Source: an uncultured Draconibacterium sp. (lineage in GTDB: Bacteria > Bacteroidota > Bacteroidia > Bacteroidales > Prolixibacteraceae). Taken from it: a DNA stretch of 64,000 nucleotides. Under the pieces are notes generated by a model. The model did no database searches. It worked only from the letters and a program-made list of their open reading frames with translations, and was not told the DNA's origin. Shown in pieces: positions 55,590-64,000 of this stretch. The stretch is taken from positions 5,986,501-6,050,500 of the forward strand of contig NZ_OY781365.1 of the NCBI RefSeq assembly GCF_963676815.1. The letters are read 5' to 3'. Position numbers and translations under genes: made by a program. Within the stretch, counting starts at the first letter, position 1. Every line of letters begins with the position of its first letter.

Positions 55590-55898
55590 TTACAGGAAGA
55601 AGGAACGTAAAATAGTGGCGGCAACAATCAGGAAAATACAGGCACCAAACCAGGCAGCTGCGGTTTTCCCTGTGTCGGGATCGCCACTTGAAAATTTACT
55701 ATACACTTTTACGCCACCGATCAATCCCACAATGGCACCGATGGCATAAATAAGTTTTGTTGCCGGATCGAAATACGAAGTGACCATATTGGTGGCTTCG
55801 GTGATTCCGGCAGAGCCATCGCCCTGAGCAAAAATGGCAGTTGCCAAAAAGGTGAAGAATAAGGTGATGGATATTTTATATGAATTGATTTGTTTCAT
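55590..55898 (-). CDS. traE: Conjugative transposon protein TraE (DUF4134, VirB2-like)
   Basis: A 102-residue protein: signal peptide (MKQINSYKISITLFFTFLATAIFAQ) followed by two hydrophobic segments (LIYAIGAIVGLIGGVKVY and AAAWFGACIFLIVAATILRSFF). It is the pilin-like DUF4134/TraE. It is now the first tra gene after the cargo insertion, so it may need its own promoter in the 430-base gap upstream. Confidence 0.9.
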   Translation of the reverse strand: MKQINSYKISITLFFTFLATAIFAQGDGSAGITEATNMVTSYFDPATKLIYAIGAIVGLIGGVKVYSKFSSGDPDTGKTAAAWFGACIFLIVAATILRSFFL

Positions 55899-56330
55899 AG
55901 CATTTTGTTTTTGCTCCCCGGTCCCCCGGACCAGAGACTGTTTAACTTTGATTTTTTGAATGAGGTGTGGTGAATACCACTCTGGGAAAGATCAAATTTT
56001 ACCCGTAGTCTTTTTCTTTCATGAGCATACCATTTAGTTCGTATTCAGACAGCAGGTTTGCTGCCTTTGAACCAAATGTATGGGCTTAAAAGCTGGGGGA
56101 AATAAAGTTGGATGTAAGTGGTTGTTTGTGGCGGTGTTTGGCGTTGGTGAATGATCATCCATGACTCAATACAATACCCCATATCCAAGTATCAATAAAG
56201 GATTCTATTGGGGGATTATCTGGATATTACATTGAGCTTTTTATTGGATATGATGAGAGATCTATATATTTCTAAAATAGAATAGAAACTTATCATTTCT
56301 GATATTTATAATTTATGAAGGAGAGGAGTA
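55899..56330. other. Gap between traE and the cargo genes
   Basis: About 430 bases with no gene. The half near traE is more GC-rich and the half near the cargo is AT-rich, suggesting the cargo boundary lies around 56150-56250. No clear promoter boxes or target-site repeats were found by eye. Confidence 0.4.
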
Positions 56331-57278
56331 TTATTTATTGTTTTTGACGATCTCATTAAACTTCCGGTTATAATTATCGGATTCCAGAAATACGTAACAC
56401 CTTTCACCTTTTATAACCTCACCTTTAAATTGTTGATAAAATGAATTTTTCGGGTCTGATTTTGATTTTCGTTTAGTCCCATTAATATCAAATAGATTGG
56501 TTATGGAATCTGAGACCAATTTCCTTTCACCATCTTTTACGTTTGGAATCCATCCCTTTTTACTTAACTCTAAAAATAGTTCACACAACTCTTGCTGAGA
56601 ACCTAACCATTCTATGGATTTATTCTTATTATTAACCAGAGTAATTTTACTTGAAGTTCCTAACAAAGTCTCAATATCTGGATTTAAAACCATTAAACGA
56701 GCTTCTATAAATTCGATAAGCATTTCAGTTATAATATCTGCAATTTTTTTTGTTAGCTGAATTCCCCAGAAAACACTTAATTGTATTGAATCGTCAGACA
56801 ATATACTTTTGTAAAGTTTTAATAAATTTTTTAATATAATTGATTCATCCTTCACTCCATAAAAGAAGTGAAGCTTCTTCGTATTTTTTAAATATCTCTC
56901 GTACCAAAAGATTAATTCATGAAAACAGTCTTGCACATATTCATATATCAACCACTCATCACCTTCACGTATCTCAGGCTTGGCAAATCTTTCCTTTACT
57001 TTCTCTATGATTGAGTTTTTTATAATCCCATCAGAAGATATCTCATTGTACAAGTCAAACAGTTCTCTTGTATAAATTGACATGCCAATGGATTGCGATT
57101 GAGGCTCTACGTGATAAGGAAATGTACGAAATATCTCATTAAATCTTAGCGTAATATTCTCTTTGGAGAAGTCATGAATAGAATTTTTCCTTATTAACCA
57201 TACCTTCTTTTCGTAGCTAGTTAATTCCTTATTGATTCGGTCTAAATCATCTGAAAAATGGTCGTATTCTGTAATCAT
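56331..57278 (-). CDS. Unrecognised cargo protein with RteC-like C-terminus
   Basis: A 315-residue protein. The N-terminal ~215 residues are helical with many charged and aromatic residues (LRFNEIFRTFPYH, YERYLKNTKKLHFFYG). The C-terminal ~85 residues carry IEWLGSQQELCELFLELSKKG, then a Lys/Ser-rich stretch, FYQQFKGEVIKG and RCYVFLES. This resembles the winged-helix-like tail of RteC-type proteins, including the element's own RteC (LTWKGTKTELMEQLY). It is AT-rich compared with the tra genes on either side and lies between traD and traE. Possibly a DNA-binding or immunity/defence protein. Function not known. Confidence 0.5.
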   Translation of the reverse strand: MITEYDHFSDDLDRINKELTSYEKKVWLIRKNSIHDFSKENITLRFNEIFRTFPYHVEPQSQSIGMSIYTRELFDLYNEISSDGIIKNSIIEKVKERFAKPEIREGDEWLIYEYVQDCFHELIFWYERYLKNTKKLHFFYGVKDESIILKNLLKLYKSILSDDSIQLSVFWGIQLTKKIADIITEMLIEFIEARLMVLNPDIETLLGTSSKITLVNNKNKSIEWLGSQQELCELFLELSKKGWIPNVKDGERKLVSDSITNLFDINGTKRKSKSDPKNSFYQQFKGEVIKGERCYVFLESDNYNRKFNEIVKNNK

Positions 57279-57413
57279 TTTTTTATTTCAAAATAAATAT
57301 AAATGTTTCAGTGGTGCAATTACGGCCGACTTACGGTAAGTCAAACTATAACTGCGGAAAGTTTTATTTAACCTTTAAAATTTATTCCGACGGGACTTTT
57401 TCTGGGATAAAAG

Positions 57414-58094
57414 TTAGTTAATTGCATAGGAGTTATTTATTGCCTCCGTCGGGGTTCTTCCAATCTCCCAAGGATAAACAGATAGAAAACCATACTCAAC
57501 ACTAACTGAGTTTCTCTTTTTTTTGGTATCAGAAAGGTTTGACACAAACATTACATCATATCTTGTTTTAAAGGTTTTATCAATACTATAAACAATACAC
57601 GGATCTACAATTGCTGGCGAACGATCTTGCCCATGAATATGACCAAATTGCCATTTATTTAGCTCTACCTCTGTTCTTTGAACGCGAGGCAATGGTTTTA
57701 TTCCTTTTACCTGAAGGCTCTTTTTTTGAAATAATGATTCAATTTTAGAATCAAATTCAACAACTTGGGCAAGGGACATTTCAATTAAGGTCAGAATATT
57801 CTCCTTATATGCTTTCTTTTTTGATTTGATACCAGTATTAACCCTTTTGACCATCATCATATAAAAAACGAATTCGTCAAACAAATAGTTAATTGTTCTT
57901 TCTGTAACAACTTCCCAGTTATATAAATCATCTGACCGAAGAAAATCCACACCGAGCGGTTCTGTGAAGGCTACTTGGTGCTTCTTCTTTTGATACCTAT
58001 ATATTGGCTCACCATTAGACCATAGGTCTATCTCGAACATTTTAAAAACGTATCTATTAGCCAAGAATTTATTGAGTTCAACTTTATATTCCAT
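57414..58094 (-). CDS. Unrecognised cargo protein
   Basis: A 226-residue protein of unknown family. Visible features: a beta-rich start (VFKMFEIDLWSNGEPIYRY), a helical middle (LFDEFVFYMMMVKRVN, LIEMSLAQVVEFDSKIESLF) and a C-terminal region with HIHGQD and SVEYGFLSVYPWEIGRTP. No signal peptide or membrane segment. It is separated from the 315-residue cargo gene by 135 bases in the same direction, so they may be cotranscribed. It shares the AT-rich composition of that gene. Transfer as a cargo pair is inferred from its position inside the tra operon. Confidence 0.5.
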   Translation of the reverse strand: MEYKVELNKFLANRYVFKMFEIDLWSNGEPIYRYQKKKHQVAFTEPLGVDFLRSDDLYNWEVVTERTINYLFDEFVFYMMMVKRVNTGIKSKKKAYKENILTLIEMSLAQVVEFDSKIESLFQKKSLQVKGIKPLPRVQRTEVELNKWQFGHIHGQDRSPAIVDPCIVYSIDKTFKTRYDVMFVSNLSDTKKKRNSVSVEYGFLSVYPWEIGRTPTEAINNSYAIN

Positions 58095-58236
58095 ATTGCC
58101 AATTATTTTATAATTACTTAAGCATAAAATTGCACTATTTAAAGCAATGATACATTACAAACCTTTTGGTACTTTTCAACATTTGGCAAATGTGTTACCT
58201 GGTTTGTTCTTAGAAACGAATAATCCGAAATTTCTT

Positions 58237-58779
58237 TTAACGAACAAACTCTCCAATATCAAATCCATCAACGCCATAGTCGGACACAGGGTCATCATTA
58301 TACCCCAACCTACCCAAATGCAAATCAATTAAACCGGAAATCCGCTTTTGATAGTTTTCAGAAGTTGAAGCCAGTTGCTCTACCCAATCGGTATTTTTAT
58401 TTTCATAGAGCAACTTCCCGGTTTGGGATGGTTTTTCCGGGTGCTCATTTTCAACCTCGGTAACTACCTCCATCATTTCTTCAAAAGTTAGATCAACTGA
58501 AGAACCGTTGGCAATGCCAAGCTCTTCCAATTCTTCATCGAGTTCAACTTTCTCATAATCCAGAGCGACTTCAATATCGAGCTTACCTGTGGAATTTGAA
58601 GCGGATTGACTTATTCTATCCGTATTCAAAACGAAGGTGCTTTTGCCAATAATTCCACTATCATCTGATGGAATGCTTTCTCTTTTTCCATTAGCAGAAG
58701 TAGCCGGAGGACTACTCCAATTTTTTAAGAAAATACGAAGCAGGATTATTAACCCCACTATTACAACAAATTCAATCAT
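58237..58779 (-). CDS. traD: Conjugal transfer protein TraD
   Basis: A 180-residue protein with an N-terminal transmembrane helix (IEFVVIVGLIILLRIF), an acidic middle (VELDEELEELG, FEEMMEVVTEVENEHP) and a C-terminal helix (YQKRISGLIDLHLGRLGY). Size, topology and position after the DUF3408 gene match TraD of CTnDOT-like elements. It begins 15 bases after that gene. Its role in transfer is unknown. The operon is interrupted immediately after it by cargo. Confidence 0.75.
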   Translation of the reverse strand: MIEFVVIVGLIILLRIFLKNWSSPPATSANGKRESIPSDDSGIIGKSTFVLNTDRISQSASNSTGKLDIEVALDYEKVELDEELEELGIANGSSVDLTFEEMMEVVTEVENEHPEKPSQTGKLLYENKNTDWVEQLASTSENYQKRISGLIDLHLGRLGYNDDPVSDYGVDGFDIGEFVR

Positions 58780-58794
58780 AACTTCTGCTTTGAG

Positions 58795-59160
58795 TTAAAA
58801 AATGCCTTCATTGTTTTCGTTATATCGTTTGACGATTTCGGCCTGAAATTCGTCAAAATGATGTGTGAGCACATTATCGATATAATTATAAATCGAAATC
58901 TCGTCCTTGCCGATCACTCGGATGATTTGCTGGATCCTTTTGTGGTATTCCTGACGGATGGGAACATTCTTTCCGAAACGCGCTTTCGTTTTGGAATCTG
59001 AAAGAAAAAGCTCATCATAAGCCTGATTTGTCTGTTTCTTTTTTGCAACAGTTGTTGGCTTTTTCTCCTTCGCCTTTCCTGCCTCCGGTTTTTCATTATG
59101 AATAGTGGAGATTATAAATTCTTCATCGATCTCGTCGGGATTATATTTTTTTCGTGCCAT
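58795..59160 (-). CDS. traB: DUF3408 protein (TraB-type)
   Basis: A 121-residue basic protein with an N-terminal Lys-rich linker (AKEKKPTTVAKKK) and a C-terminal helix pair (IRQEYHKRIQQIIRVIGKDEISIYNYIDNVL, about 70-100), the DUF3408 ribbon-helix-helix-like domain. It lies 5 bases after the ParA-like gene, a pairing that suggests a ParA-ParB-like relation or a relaxosome role (inference). Confidence 0.78.
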   Translation of the reverse strand: MARKKYNPDEIDEEFIISTIHNEKPEAGKAKEKKPTTVAKKKQTNQAYDELFLSDSKTKARFGKNVPIRQEYHKRIQQIIRVIGKDEISIYNYIDNVLTHHFDEFQAEIVKRYNENNEGIF

Positions 59161-59165
59161 GTCTA

Positions 59166-59927
59166 TTATTGTTTAATGGTTTTTAGGATTTCATCAGCCA
59201 ATGTAATCAGGTTACTTCCTTTTAAAAGGCTATTGTGAGCCGGAAAAAGTGTTGAGCGAAATACAGGTTTGTGCCCGGAAGTGAGCTCCCTGCGAAAACG
59301 TTTTGAATCGGGCACAAATGTTTTTAGAATATTTAAGCCCAACTCGCCGATTACATTTTCATACACATCGTAGAGTTCGTTTTTCTCCCTCCCATCAACC
59401 ATATTCCAAATCAGAAACAAACCTTTGATATCACTTTTCCCAACGCTAATCAGATTTTCATTCAACATAGTGGCAAATTTCAGTGTGCTTTCCATAACCA
59501 CGCGGTCGGCACTAACCGGCGAAAAAATATAATCCATTCCGCCCAGTGTTTTTACCACACCTCGGCTGTTTAAAGTTCCCGGGAGATCGAAAAATATCAT
59601 ATCGGGCTGAACCGTAGCACCATCGATCAGATTTTCTGCGACATCAATGGCATCTTCGGGCATACTTTTTTCAACCGGGTATGCCTTTCGCTTTATGGTG
59701 GTAAATTGTTTGTAGGCCAATTGTTTGTAATAGTTATCCTTCATCACCTGTTCCATATCGCGCTGGCGCATTTCGGCAATACTGTGCTGCGGATAATCAC
59801 AATCCACCACTGCAATTTCCAAGCCTTTTACATAGTGCAGGTAACTCGACATTAAAACGGTAAAAGCTGTTTTTCCAACACCTCCTTTCTGTGTGCTGAA
59901 TGCAATAAATAATGTTTCTTTTTCCAT
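59166..59927 (-). CDS. traA: ParA-family ATPase TraA
   Basis: From the ATG at 59927, a 253-residue ParA/MinD ATPase: deviant Walker A STQKGGVGKTAFT, switch I near VDCDYPQHS, Walker B IFFDLPGTLNSRG. An ATG at 59972 would add 15 residues that do not belong to the fold. It is first in the leftward tra operon and probably positions the element or relaxosome before transfer. A 14-base perfect palindrome (60064-60077) lies in its upstream region. Confidence 0.9.
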   Translation of the reverse strand: MEKETLFIAFSTQKGGVGKTAFTVLMSSYLHYVKGLEIAVVDCDYPQHSIAEMRQRDMEQVMKDNYYKQLAYKQFTTIKRKAYPVEKSMPEDAIDVAENLIDGATVQPDMIFFDLPGTLNSRGVVKTLGGMDYIFSPVSADRVVMESTLKFATMLNENLISVGKSDIKGLFLIWNMVDGREKNELYDVYENVIGELGLNILKTFVPDSKRFRRELTSGHKPVFRSTLFPAHNSLLKGSNLITLADEILKTIKQ

Positions 59928-60063
59928 GACCTTTGTTTTTTTGATTAGTAAATTATTTCTATAGTTATTCAATCGAATAGGATAATGTCTGAATCAATAA
60001 TCGATTAATGAGTTGTGTAAATGAGTTTGTGTTGCAATGTTTGATTAATGAACTGTTGTAACG

Positions 60064-60077
60064 TTTCAACGTTGAAA
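60064..60077. promoter_or_regulatory. Perfect palindrome upstream of traA
   Basis: TTTCAACGTTGAAA is a perfect 14-base palindrome about 137 bases upstream of the traA start, in an AT-rich region with further half-sites (TTGAAAC just after). A good operator candidate for autoregulation by the ParA/DUF3408 pair or another element regulator. Confidence 0.45.
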
Positions 60078-60137
60078 TATTGAAACCCATCAACTCTTCA
60101 TTGTTGCATTATTTAACTATTCAATTCTTTGCCAAAA

Positions 60138-60407
60138 TCAGGTTTTTAATATTTCGTTTGCAACTTGTTTCATTCCCATTTTATTTATTCCGACTAACAT
60201 ATCTCTGCTTACACCAACCATTAAATAATCCATTATTTCCCTGGTCAAATGAACAAATAAAAAGCTGTTAAAACCGTTCTTTTTAGAGGCCTGGAAGTAC
60301 TTGGCCTTCTCTGACAGCATTTGGCCTATTTCGGTATAATTAGAATTCAAAACACCCATTTTACCTTTGTTTCCAACAATTTTTAAGAGTAAAAACATGA
60401 TCGACAA
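60138..60407 (-). CDS. Doubtful 89-residue ORF before traA
   Basis: The frame is open for 89 codons and gives a basic protein with helical character (YTEIGQMLSEKAKYFQASKKN, FLFVHLTREIMDYLMVG). It lies between the candidate oriT and traA in the direction of the tra operon. No family is recognised. It might be a small accessory or mobilisation gene, or a chance ORF in a region whose main role is regulatory. Confidence 0.4.
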   Translation of the reverse strand: MSIMFLLLKIVGNKGKMGVLNSNYTEIGQMLSEKAKYFQASKKNGFNSFLFVHLTREIMDYLMVGVSRDMLVGINKMGMKQVANEILKT

Positions 60408-60446
60408 AACGGCTACGCACTATAACTTTTATGGTAACGCTACAAG

Positions 60447-60554
60447 GTGTGCACTGGCACACGGCAAGTTGTGTTTTGAGTAACTCAAAACGTTCCGAGC
60501 AACTCGGAACCACTTGCCCCGTTGGGGAAAATCATCACTCCGAAGTCGTGTGAT
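60447..60554. other. oriT: Candidate origin of transfer (oriT)
   Basis: Five inverted repeats lie within 110 bases between the divergent traA and mob units: GTGTGC/GCACAC (60447-60462), TTTTGAG-TAA-CTCAAAA (60474-60490), GTTCCGAG-CAA-CTCGGAAC (60492-60510), CCCC-GTT-GGGG (60517-60527) and ATCAC/GTGAT (60534-60554). It sits 45 bases before mobA. This is the position and style of Bacteroides conjugative transposon oriT sites. The nick site cannot be chosen by eye. Confidence 0.6.
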
Positions 60555-60599
60555 TTTTGATAAGAATTCTGGTAATGATTAATGCTTTAATACAATAAG

Positions 60600-61031
60600 A
60601 TGGGAACAGAAAAACGAAGAAATAGACACAAAGGAGGACGTAAACCGAAAAAAGATCCATGTATACATCGTTATGCAATTAGCCTAAATGATGTTGACAA
60701 TGCACGATTTCTTGCTCTTTTCGATGCATCGGGAATGGAAGTTAAAGCACATTTTATTACTGCCTGCATTTTTGACAAGCCCGTTAAAGTGGTAAAAATC
60801 GATAAGGGATCGATGGATTATTATATGCGTCTGACCTCCCTTTATTCGCAATTCAGGGCGATCGGCGTGAATTACAATCAGGTTACCAAAGCAATAAAAA
60901 ACAACTTTTCGGAGAAAAAGGCACTGGCTTTTCTTTCCCAACTACAAAAAGCAACTTTTCAATTGGTTGCGATAAACCAGAAAATACTGGAATTAACCAA
61001 AGAATTTGAAGAGAGATGGTTGCAAAAATAA
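60600..61031 (+). CDS. mobA: Mobilisation accessory protein MobA (MobC/RHH type)
   Basis: A 143-residue basic protein: Lys/Arg-rich head (KRRNRHKGGRKPKKD), a ribbon-helix-helix-like region (YAISLNDVDNARFLALFDASG, about 26-46), and a C-terminal helical part with RAIGVNYNQVTKAI, typical of plasmid MobC relaxosome proteins (the gene is called mobA in CTnDOT naming). It binds oriT and helps the relaxase nick. It overlaps the relaxase gene by 16 bases. Confidence 0.85.
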   Translation: MGTEKRRNRHKGGRKPKKDPCIHRYAISLNDVDNARFLALFDASGMEVKAHFITACIFDKPVKVVKIDKGSMDYYMRLTSLYSQFRAIGVNYNQVTKAIKNNFSEKKALAFLSQLQKATFQLVAINQKILELTKEFEERWLQK

Positions 61032-62239
61032 GTTCAGGAAGTTCGATTTATAGTGCATTGGTGTACAATCACGATAAGCTAAAAAAGGATATTGCTACTG
61101 TTTTAATGGTCAGCAAAATGATTGAACCTATTGATGGAAAGTATTCCATTGGCTTATGCACGCGTTCTTTTGAACCGTATTTAAGTGCCAATAAACGAAC
61201 CGAAAATCCGGTTATTCATATTTCATTAAATCCCGATCCAAAGGATAAGCTAAACGATGAACAATTCTCTCAGATGGCTGAACAATACATGGAAAAACTG
61301 GGCTATGGAAATCAACCCTACATAGTGTACAAACATGAAGACATTGACCGCCATCATTTGCATATTGTTTCTGTAAAAATTGATGAAACGGGGAAAATGA
61401 TACGGGACAATTTTCAGCACCGTTTATCCATGCGAATTTGTCGGGAACTGGAGCAGTATTTTGGTTTAACTCCTGCCAATGAAAAAGAAAAGAAAGGAGT
61501 TTACAGCTTAAAACCAGTTGAATTCGAAAAGGGGAATCTGAAACAGCAAATTGCAAATGTAGTTCGTCCATTATCCGGTAAATGGAACTTTCAATCGTTT
61601 AATGAATACAAGGCCTTGCTTTCAATATATAATGTTGACGCAACTGAAGTAAGAGGAGAAAAACACGGAAAACCATTTCATGGAATTGTTTATGCGGCGC
61701 TGGACAATAAAGGAGAAGTATTTGGTAATCCGATCAAGTCATCAAAATTTGGAAAATCAACGAGTCATGAAGCCCTTCTGTCGCAAATAGATAAGTCTAA
61801 AGAACAGATCAAAAATAGAAAGCTAAAAGATCGCCCCAGGGAAGTTATCTCCAAGGTATTTCGTAAAAGTGAGAATCGAAAAGACTTCGAAGACCAATTA
61901 CTCAAACAAGGTATTTCGGTTCTGTTTCGGGAGAATGATTCAGGGCGCATTTACGGTGCAACCTTTATCGATCACAAGCAAAAGTTTGTGTTCAACGGTT
62001 CTCGTCTGGGTAAAGAATTTTCTGCCAATGTTTTTAATGAACGATTTGGCGTAGAAAACACTACGGATAAACAAATTAATTCACAAGACCAAGGCCATTC
62101 AGGATTTCCTGATAAAAGAGTCTCAGGCATTGAAAATCTGGCCGGATTGTTCGGCATGGAGGCTCTTGGCGAAGACTACCAGGAGGAAGCTTTCATTAGA
62201 AGAATGAGACGAAAGAAAAGAAAAAAACGAAAAAGCTAA
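61016..62239 (+). CDS. mobB: Relaxase MobB (MobP-type)
   Basis: A 407-residue relaxase. The catalytic domain (1-~180) has an SSIYSALVYNHDK start with Tyr candidates, NPVIHISLNPDP, and the metal-binding histidine cluster HEDIDRHHLHIV (near 103-114). The rest is helical and ends in a highly basic tail (RRMRRKKRKKRKS). It nicks oriT and pilots the strand. The ATG at 61016 overlaps mobA, showing coupled translation. The coupling-protein gene follows after 3 bases. Confidence 0.92.
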   Translation: MVAKISSGSSIYSALVYNHDKLKKDIATVLMVSKMIEPIDGKYSIGLCTRSFEPYLSANKRTENPVIHISLNPDPKDKLNDEQFSQMAEQYMEKLGYGNQPYIVYKHEDIDRHHLHIVSVKIDETGKMIRDNFQHRLSMRICRELEQYFGLTPANEKEKKGVYSLKPVEFEKGNLKQQIANVVRPLSGKWNFQSFNEYKALLSIYNVDATEVRGEKHGKPFHGIVYAALDNKGEVFGNPIKSSKFGKSTSHEALLSQIDKSKEQIKNRKLKDRPREVISKVFRKSENRKDFEDQLLKQGISVLFRENDSGRIYGATFIDHKQKFVFNGSRLGKEFSANVFNERFGVENTTDKQINSQDQGHSGFPDKRVSGIENLAGLFGMEALGEDYQEEAFIRRMRRKKRKKRKS

Positions 62240-62242
62240 GCT

Positions 62243-64000
62243 ATGCAAAACGAAGATGATGTGAGAGCCCTTGCAAAAATAATTGAGCTAATCAGGGCAG
62301 TAAGTATCCTCATTTTAATATTTCATATTTACTGGTTTTGTTACGAGATCCTAGTTGAGTTTCATGCAACAGTTGGCATCATCGATAAAATTCTGCTGAA
62401 TTTTCAGAAATATACCGAAATTTTCTCTTCGCCGTTTTGGTCGAAGATGGCAAGTTTTGTTTTGCTGGCTATTTCCTGTCTGGGCATACGAGGTGTAAAA
62501 ACAGAGAAGGTAACCTGGACCAAGATTATGATATTTCTCGTTATCGGATTAGGTTTCTATTTCTTTAATGGTTTTATACTGAAGCTTCAAACCTCGTTAA
62601 TAGCAAAAAGTATTCTTTACATTTTATCGTTGTCAATTGGATATATCCTGCTTTTGAAATCGGGATTATGGATGAGTCGTTTGTTAAAAAATAACCTGAT
62701 GCAGGATGTTTTTAACGACGAAAATGAGTCGTTTATGCAGGAAATGCAATTAATGGAGAATGAATACTCTGTAAACCTCCCCACACGGTTTAAGCATAAG
62801 GGAACAGATTACGATGGCTGGATTAATGTGGTGAATCCTTTCCGGGCAAGTATTGTCTTGGGTACTCCGGGAAGCGGAAAATCTTATGCCATTGTAAATA
62901 ATTACATAAGGCAGCAAATTCAGAAGGGTTTCAGCATGTATATTTACGATTTTAAGTTTGACGACCTGAGCGTGATTGCCTACAATACACTATTAAAAAA
63001 CATACATAGATACGATGTACCTCCGAAATTTTATGTGATAAATTTTGATGACCCGGAACGCAGTCATCGCTGTAATCCCATTGCTCCTGAATTTATGACC
63101 GATATCGCCGATGCTTATGAATCGGCTTATACGATCATGTTGAACCTGAACAAAACCTGGATTCAGAAACAAGGCGACTTTTTTGTTGAATCGCCAATTA
63201 TTCTTTTGGCTGCAATTATTTGGTACCTGAAGATTTATAAAAACGGAAAGTATTGCACTTTTCCCCATGCAGTTGAATTCTTAAATAAAAAGTATGCTGA
63301 TATTTTTACCATTCTGACTTCATATCCAGAATTGGAAAATTACCTCTCACCTTTCATGGATGCCTGGGAAGGCGGAGCACAAGATCAGCTGCAGGGGCAG
63401 ATTGCCAGTGCTAAAATCCCATTGTCAAGGATGATTTCTCCTCAACTTTATTGGGTGATGTCTGGCAACGATTTTACTCTGGACATCAATAATCCCAAAG
63501 AACCAAAAATCCTTTGTGTTGGAAATAATCCGGACCGCCAGAACATTTACTCTGCAGCACTGGGATTATATAATTCTCGCATCGTAAAACTCATCAATAA
63601 AAAGGGACAGTTAAAAAGCTCCGTAATTATTGATGAGCTACCGACTATATATTTTCGTGGATTGGATAATTTGATTGCAACTGCACGAAGCAATAAAGTT
63701 GCGGTTTGTTTGGGATTTCAGGATTTTTCGCAGCTAAACCGGGATTATGGAGACAAGGAAGCAAAGGTTGTTATGAATACCGTTGGAAATATATTTAGTG
63801 GCCAGGTGGTTGGTGAAACTGCCAAAACTTTATCGGAACGGTTTGGGAAAGTACTTCAAAAACGCCAGTCGATGACCATTAACCGGCAGGACAAATCCAC
63901 TTCTATTAACACTCAGGTGGACACCTTAATTCCGGCATCAAAAATTAGTAACCTTACACAAGGGACTTTTGTGGGGGCCGTTTCCGACAACTTTGACGAA
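62243..64000 (+). CDS. mobC: Type IV coupling protein MobC (TraG/TraD family), cut by window edge
   Basis: The frame runs from the ATG at 62243 to the end of the window without a stop (about 586 residues visible). The N-terminal ~160 residues hold four membrane segments. Walker A is GTPGSGKSYA near residue 210 and the Walker B region reads VIIDELPTIYF near 467. It carries relaxosome DNA to the transfer channel. Visible length suggests it is nearly complete (families are ~650-670 residues). It starts 3 bases after the relaxase stop, so mobA-mobB-mobC is one operon. Confidence 0.92.
   Translation, partial: MQNEDDVRALAKIIELIRAVSILILIFHIYWFCYEILVEFHATVGIIDKILLNFQKYTEIFSSPFWSKMASFVLLAISCLGIRGVKTEKVTWTKIMIFLVIGLGFYFFNGFILKLQTSLIAKSILYILSLSIGYILLLKSGLWMSRLLKNNLMQDVFNDENESFMQEMQLMENEYSVNLPTRFKHKGTDYDGWINVVNPFRASIVLGTPGSGKSYAIVNNYIRQQIQKGFSMYIYDFKFDDLSVIAYNTLLKNIHRYDVPPKFYVINFDDPERSHRCNPIAPEFMTDIADAYESAYTIMLNLNKTWIQKQGDFFVESPIILLAAIIWYLKIYKNGKYCTFPHAVEFLNKKYADIFTILTSYPELENYLSPFMDAWEGGAQDQLQGQIASAKIPLSRMISPQLYWVMSGNDFTLDINNPKEPKILCVGNNPDRQNIYSAALGLYNSRIVKLINKKGQLKSSVIIDELPTIYFRGLDNLIATARSNKVAVCLGFQDFSQLNRDYGDKEAKVVMNTVGNIFSGQVVGETAKTLSERFGKVLQKRQSMTINRQDKSTSINTQVDTLIPASKISNLTQGTFVGAVSDNFDE

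Overview
This window comes from a member of the Bacteroidota. The evidence is a SusC/SusD pair, a NusG-like UpxY-type fragment, promoter boxes of the TAnnTTTG type, a DUF6520 peptide, RteC and a complete CTnDOT-type tra/mob region. The mixture suggests an environmental Bacteroidales/Marinilabiliales-like organism, but that placement is inference. No rRNA, tRNA or CRISPR array was seen.

Layout. (1) 1-10.5 kb looks like ordinary chromosome: the end of a NusG-like gene, a Crp/Fnr regulator, a MauE/DoxX-like membrane protein with a DUF6520 peptide, and a leftward susC-susD-S9 peptidase operon that probably takes up and degrades peptides. (2) 10.7-23.5 kb is an AT-rich accessory island. It holds a small HTH regulator, a NucS-like nuclease, a HEPN protein, a DUF3761 protein, a Ser/Thr kinase-PP2C pair, a Cap4/DUF4297-like nuclease overlapping an NdpA-like gene, a cysteine-rich peptide and a RhuM protein. 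Several genes are separated by large imperfect hairpins resembling integron attC sites. Two groups are each preceded by a copy of the same ~175 bp repeat. The island therefore reads like a cassette array of probable anti-phage genes, with no integrase in view. (3) 24.1-64 kb is a CTnDOT/ERL-type conjugative transposon running off the right edge. It has an HU-like protein, RteC, an excisionase-like HTH protein, a giant methylase-helicase with DUF1896 and DUF4099/DUF3945 companions, two hybrid histidine kinases and a RadC-like protein. The leftward transfer operon follows (traA, DUF3408 gene, traD, cargo, traE, F, G, I, J, K, L, M, N), then a candidate oriT and the rightward mobA-mobB-mobC genes.

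Damage and insertions. A hybrid histidine kinase and a terC gene are truncated head to head near 27595, and the kinase also carries a frameshift. The 5' end of the excisionase-like gene is present a second time as a fragment at 28311. An AlbA_2 (Schlafen-like) regulator is split by one in-frame TAA. A 2.4 kb group II intron sits inside traG (virB4-type), exactly within the Walker B coding sequence. Splicing would restore an 832-residue ATPase. Two unrecognised AT-rich genes interrupt the tra operon between traD and traE.

Most promising for new biology: the nuclease-NdpA two-gene module (17739-21451), the kinase-PP2C module (15452-17455), and the attC-like/leader-repeat architecture that appears to mobilise them.
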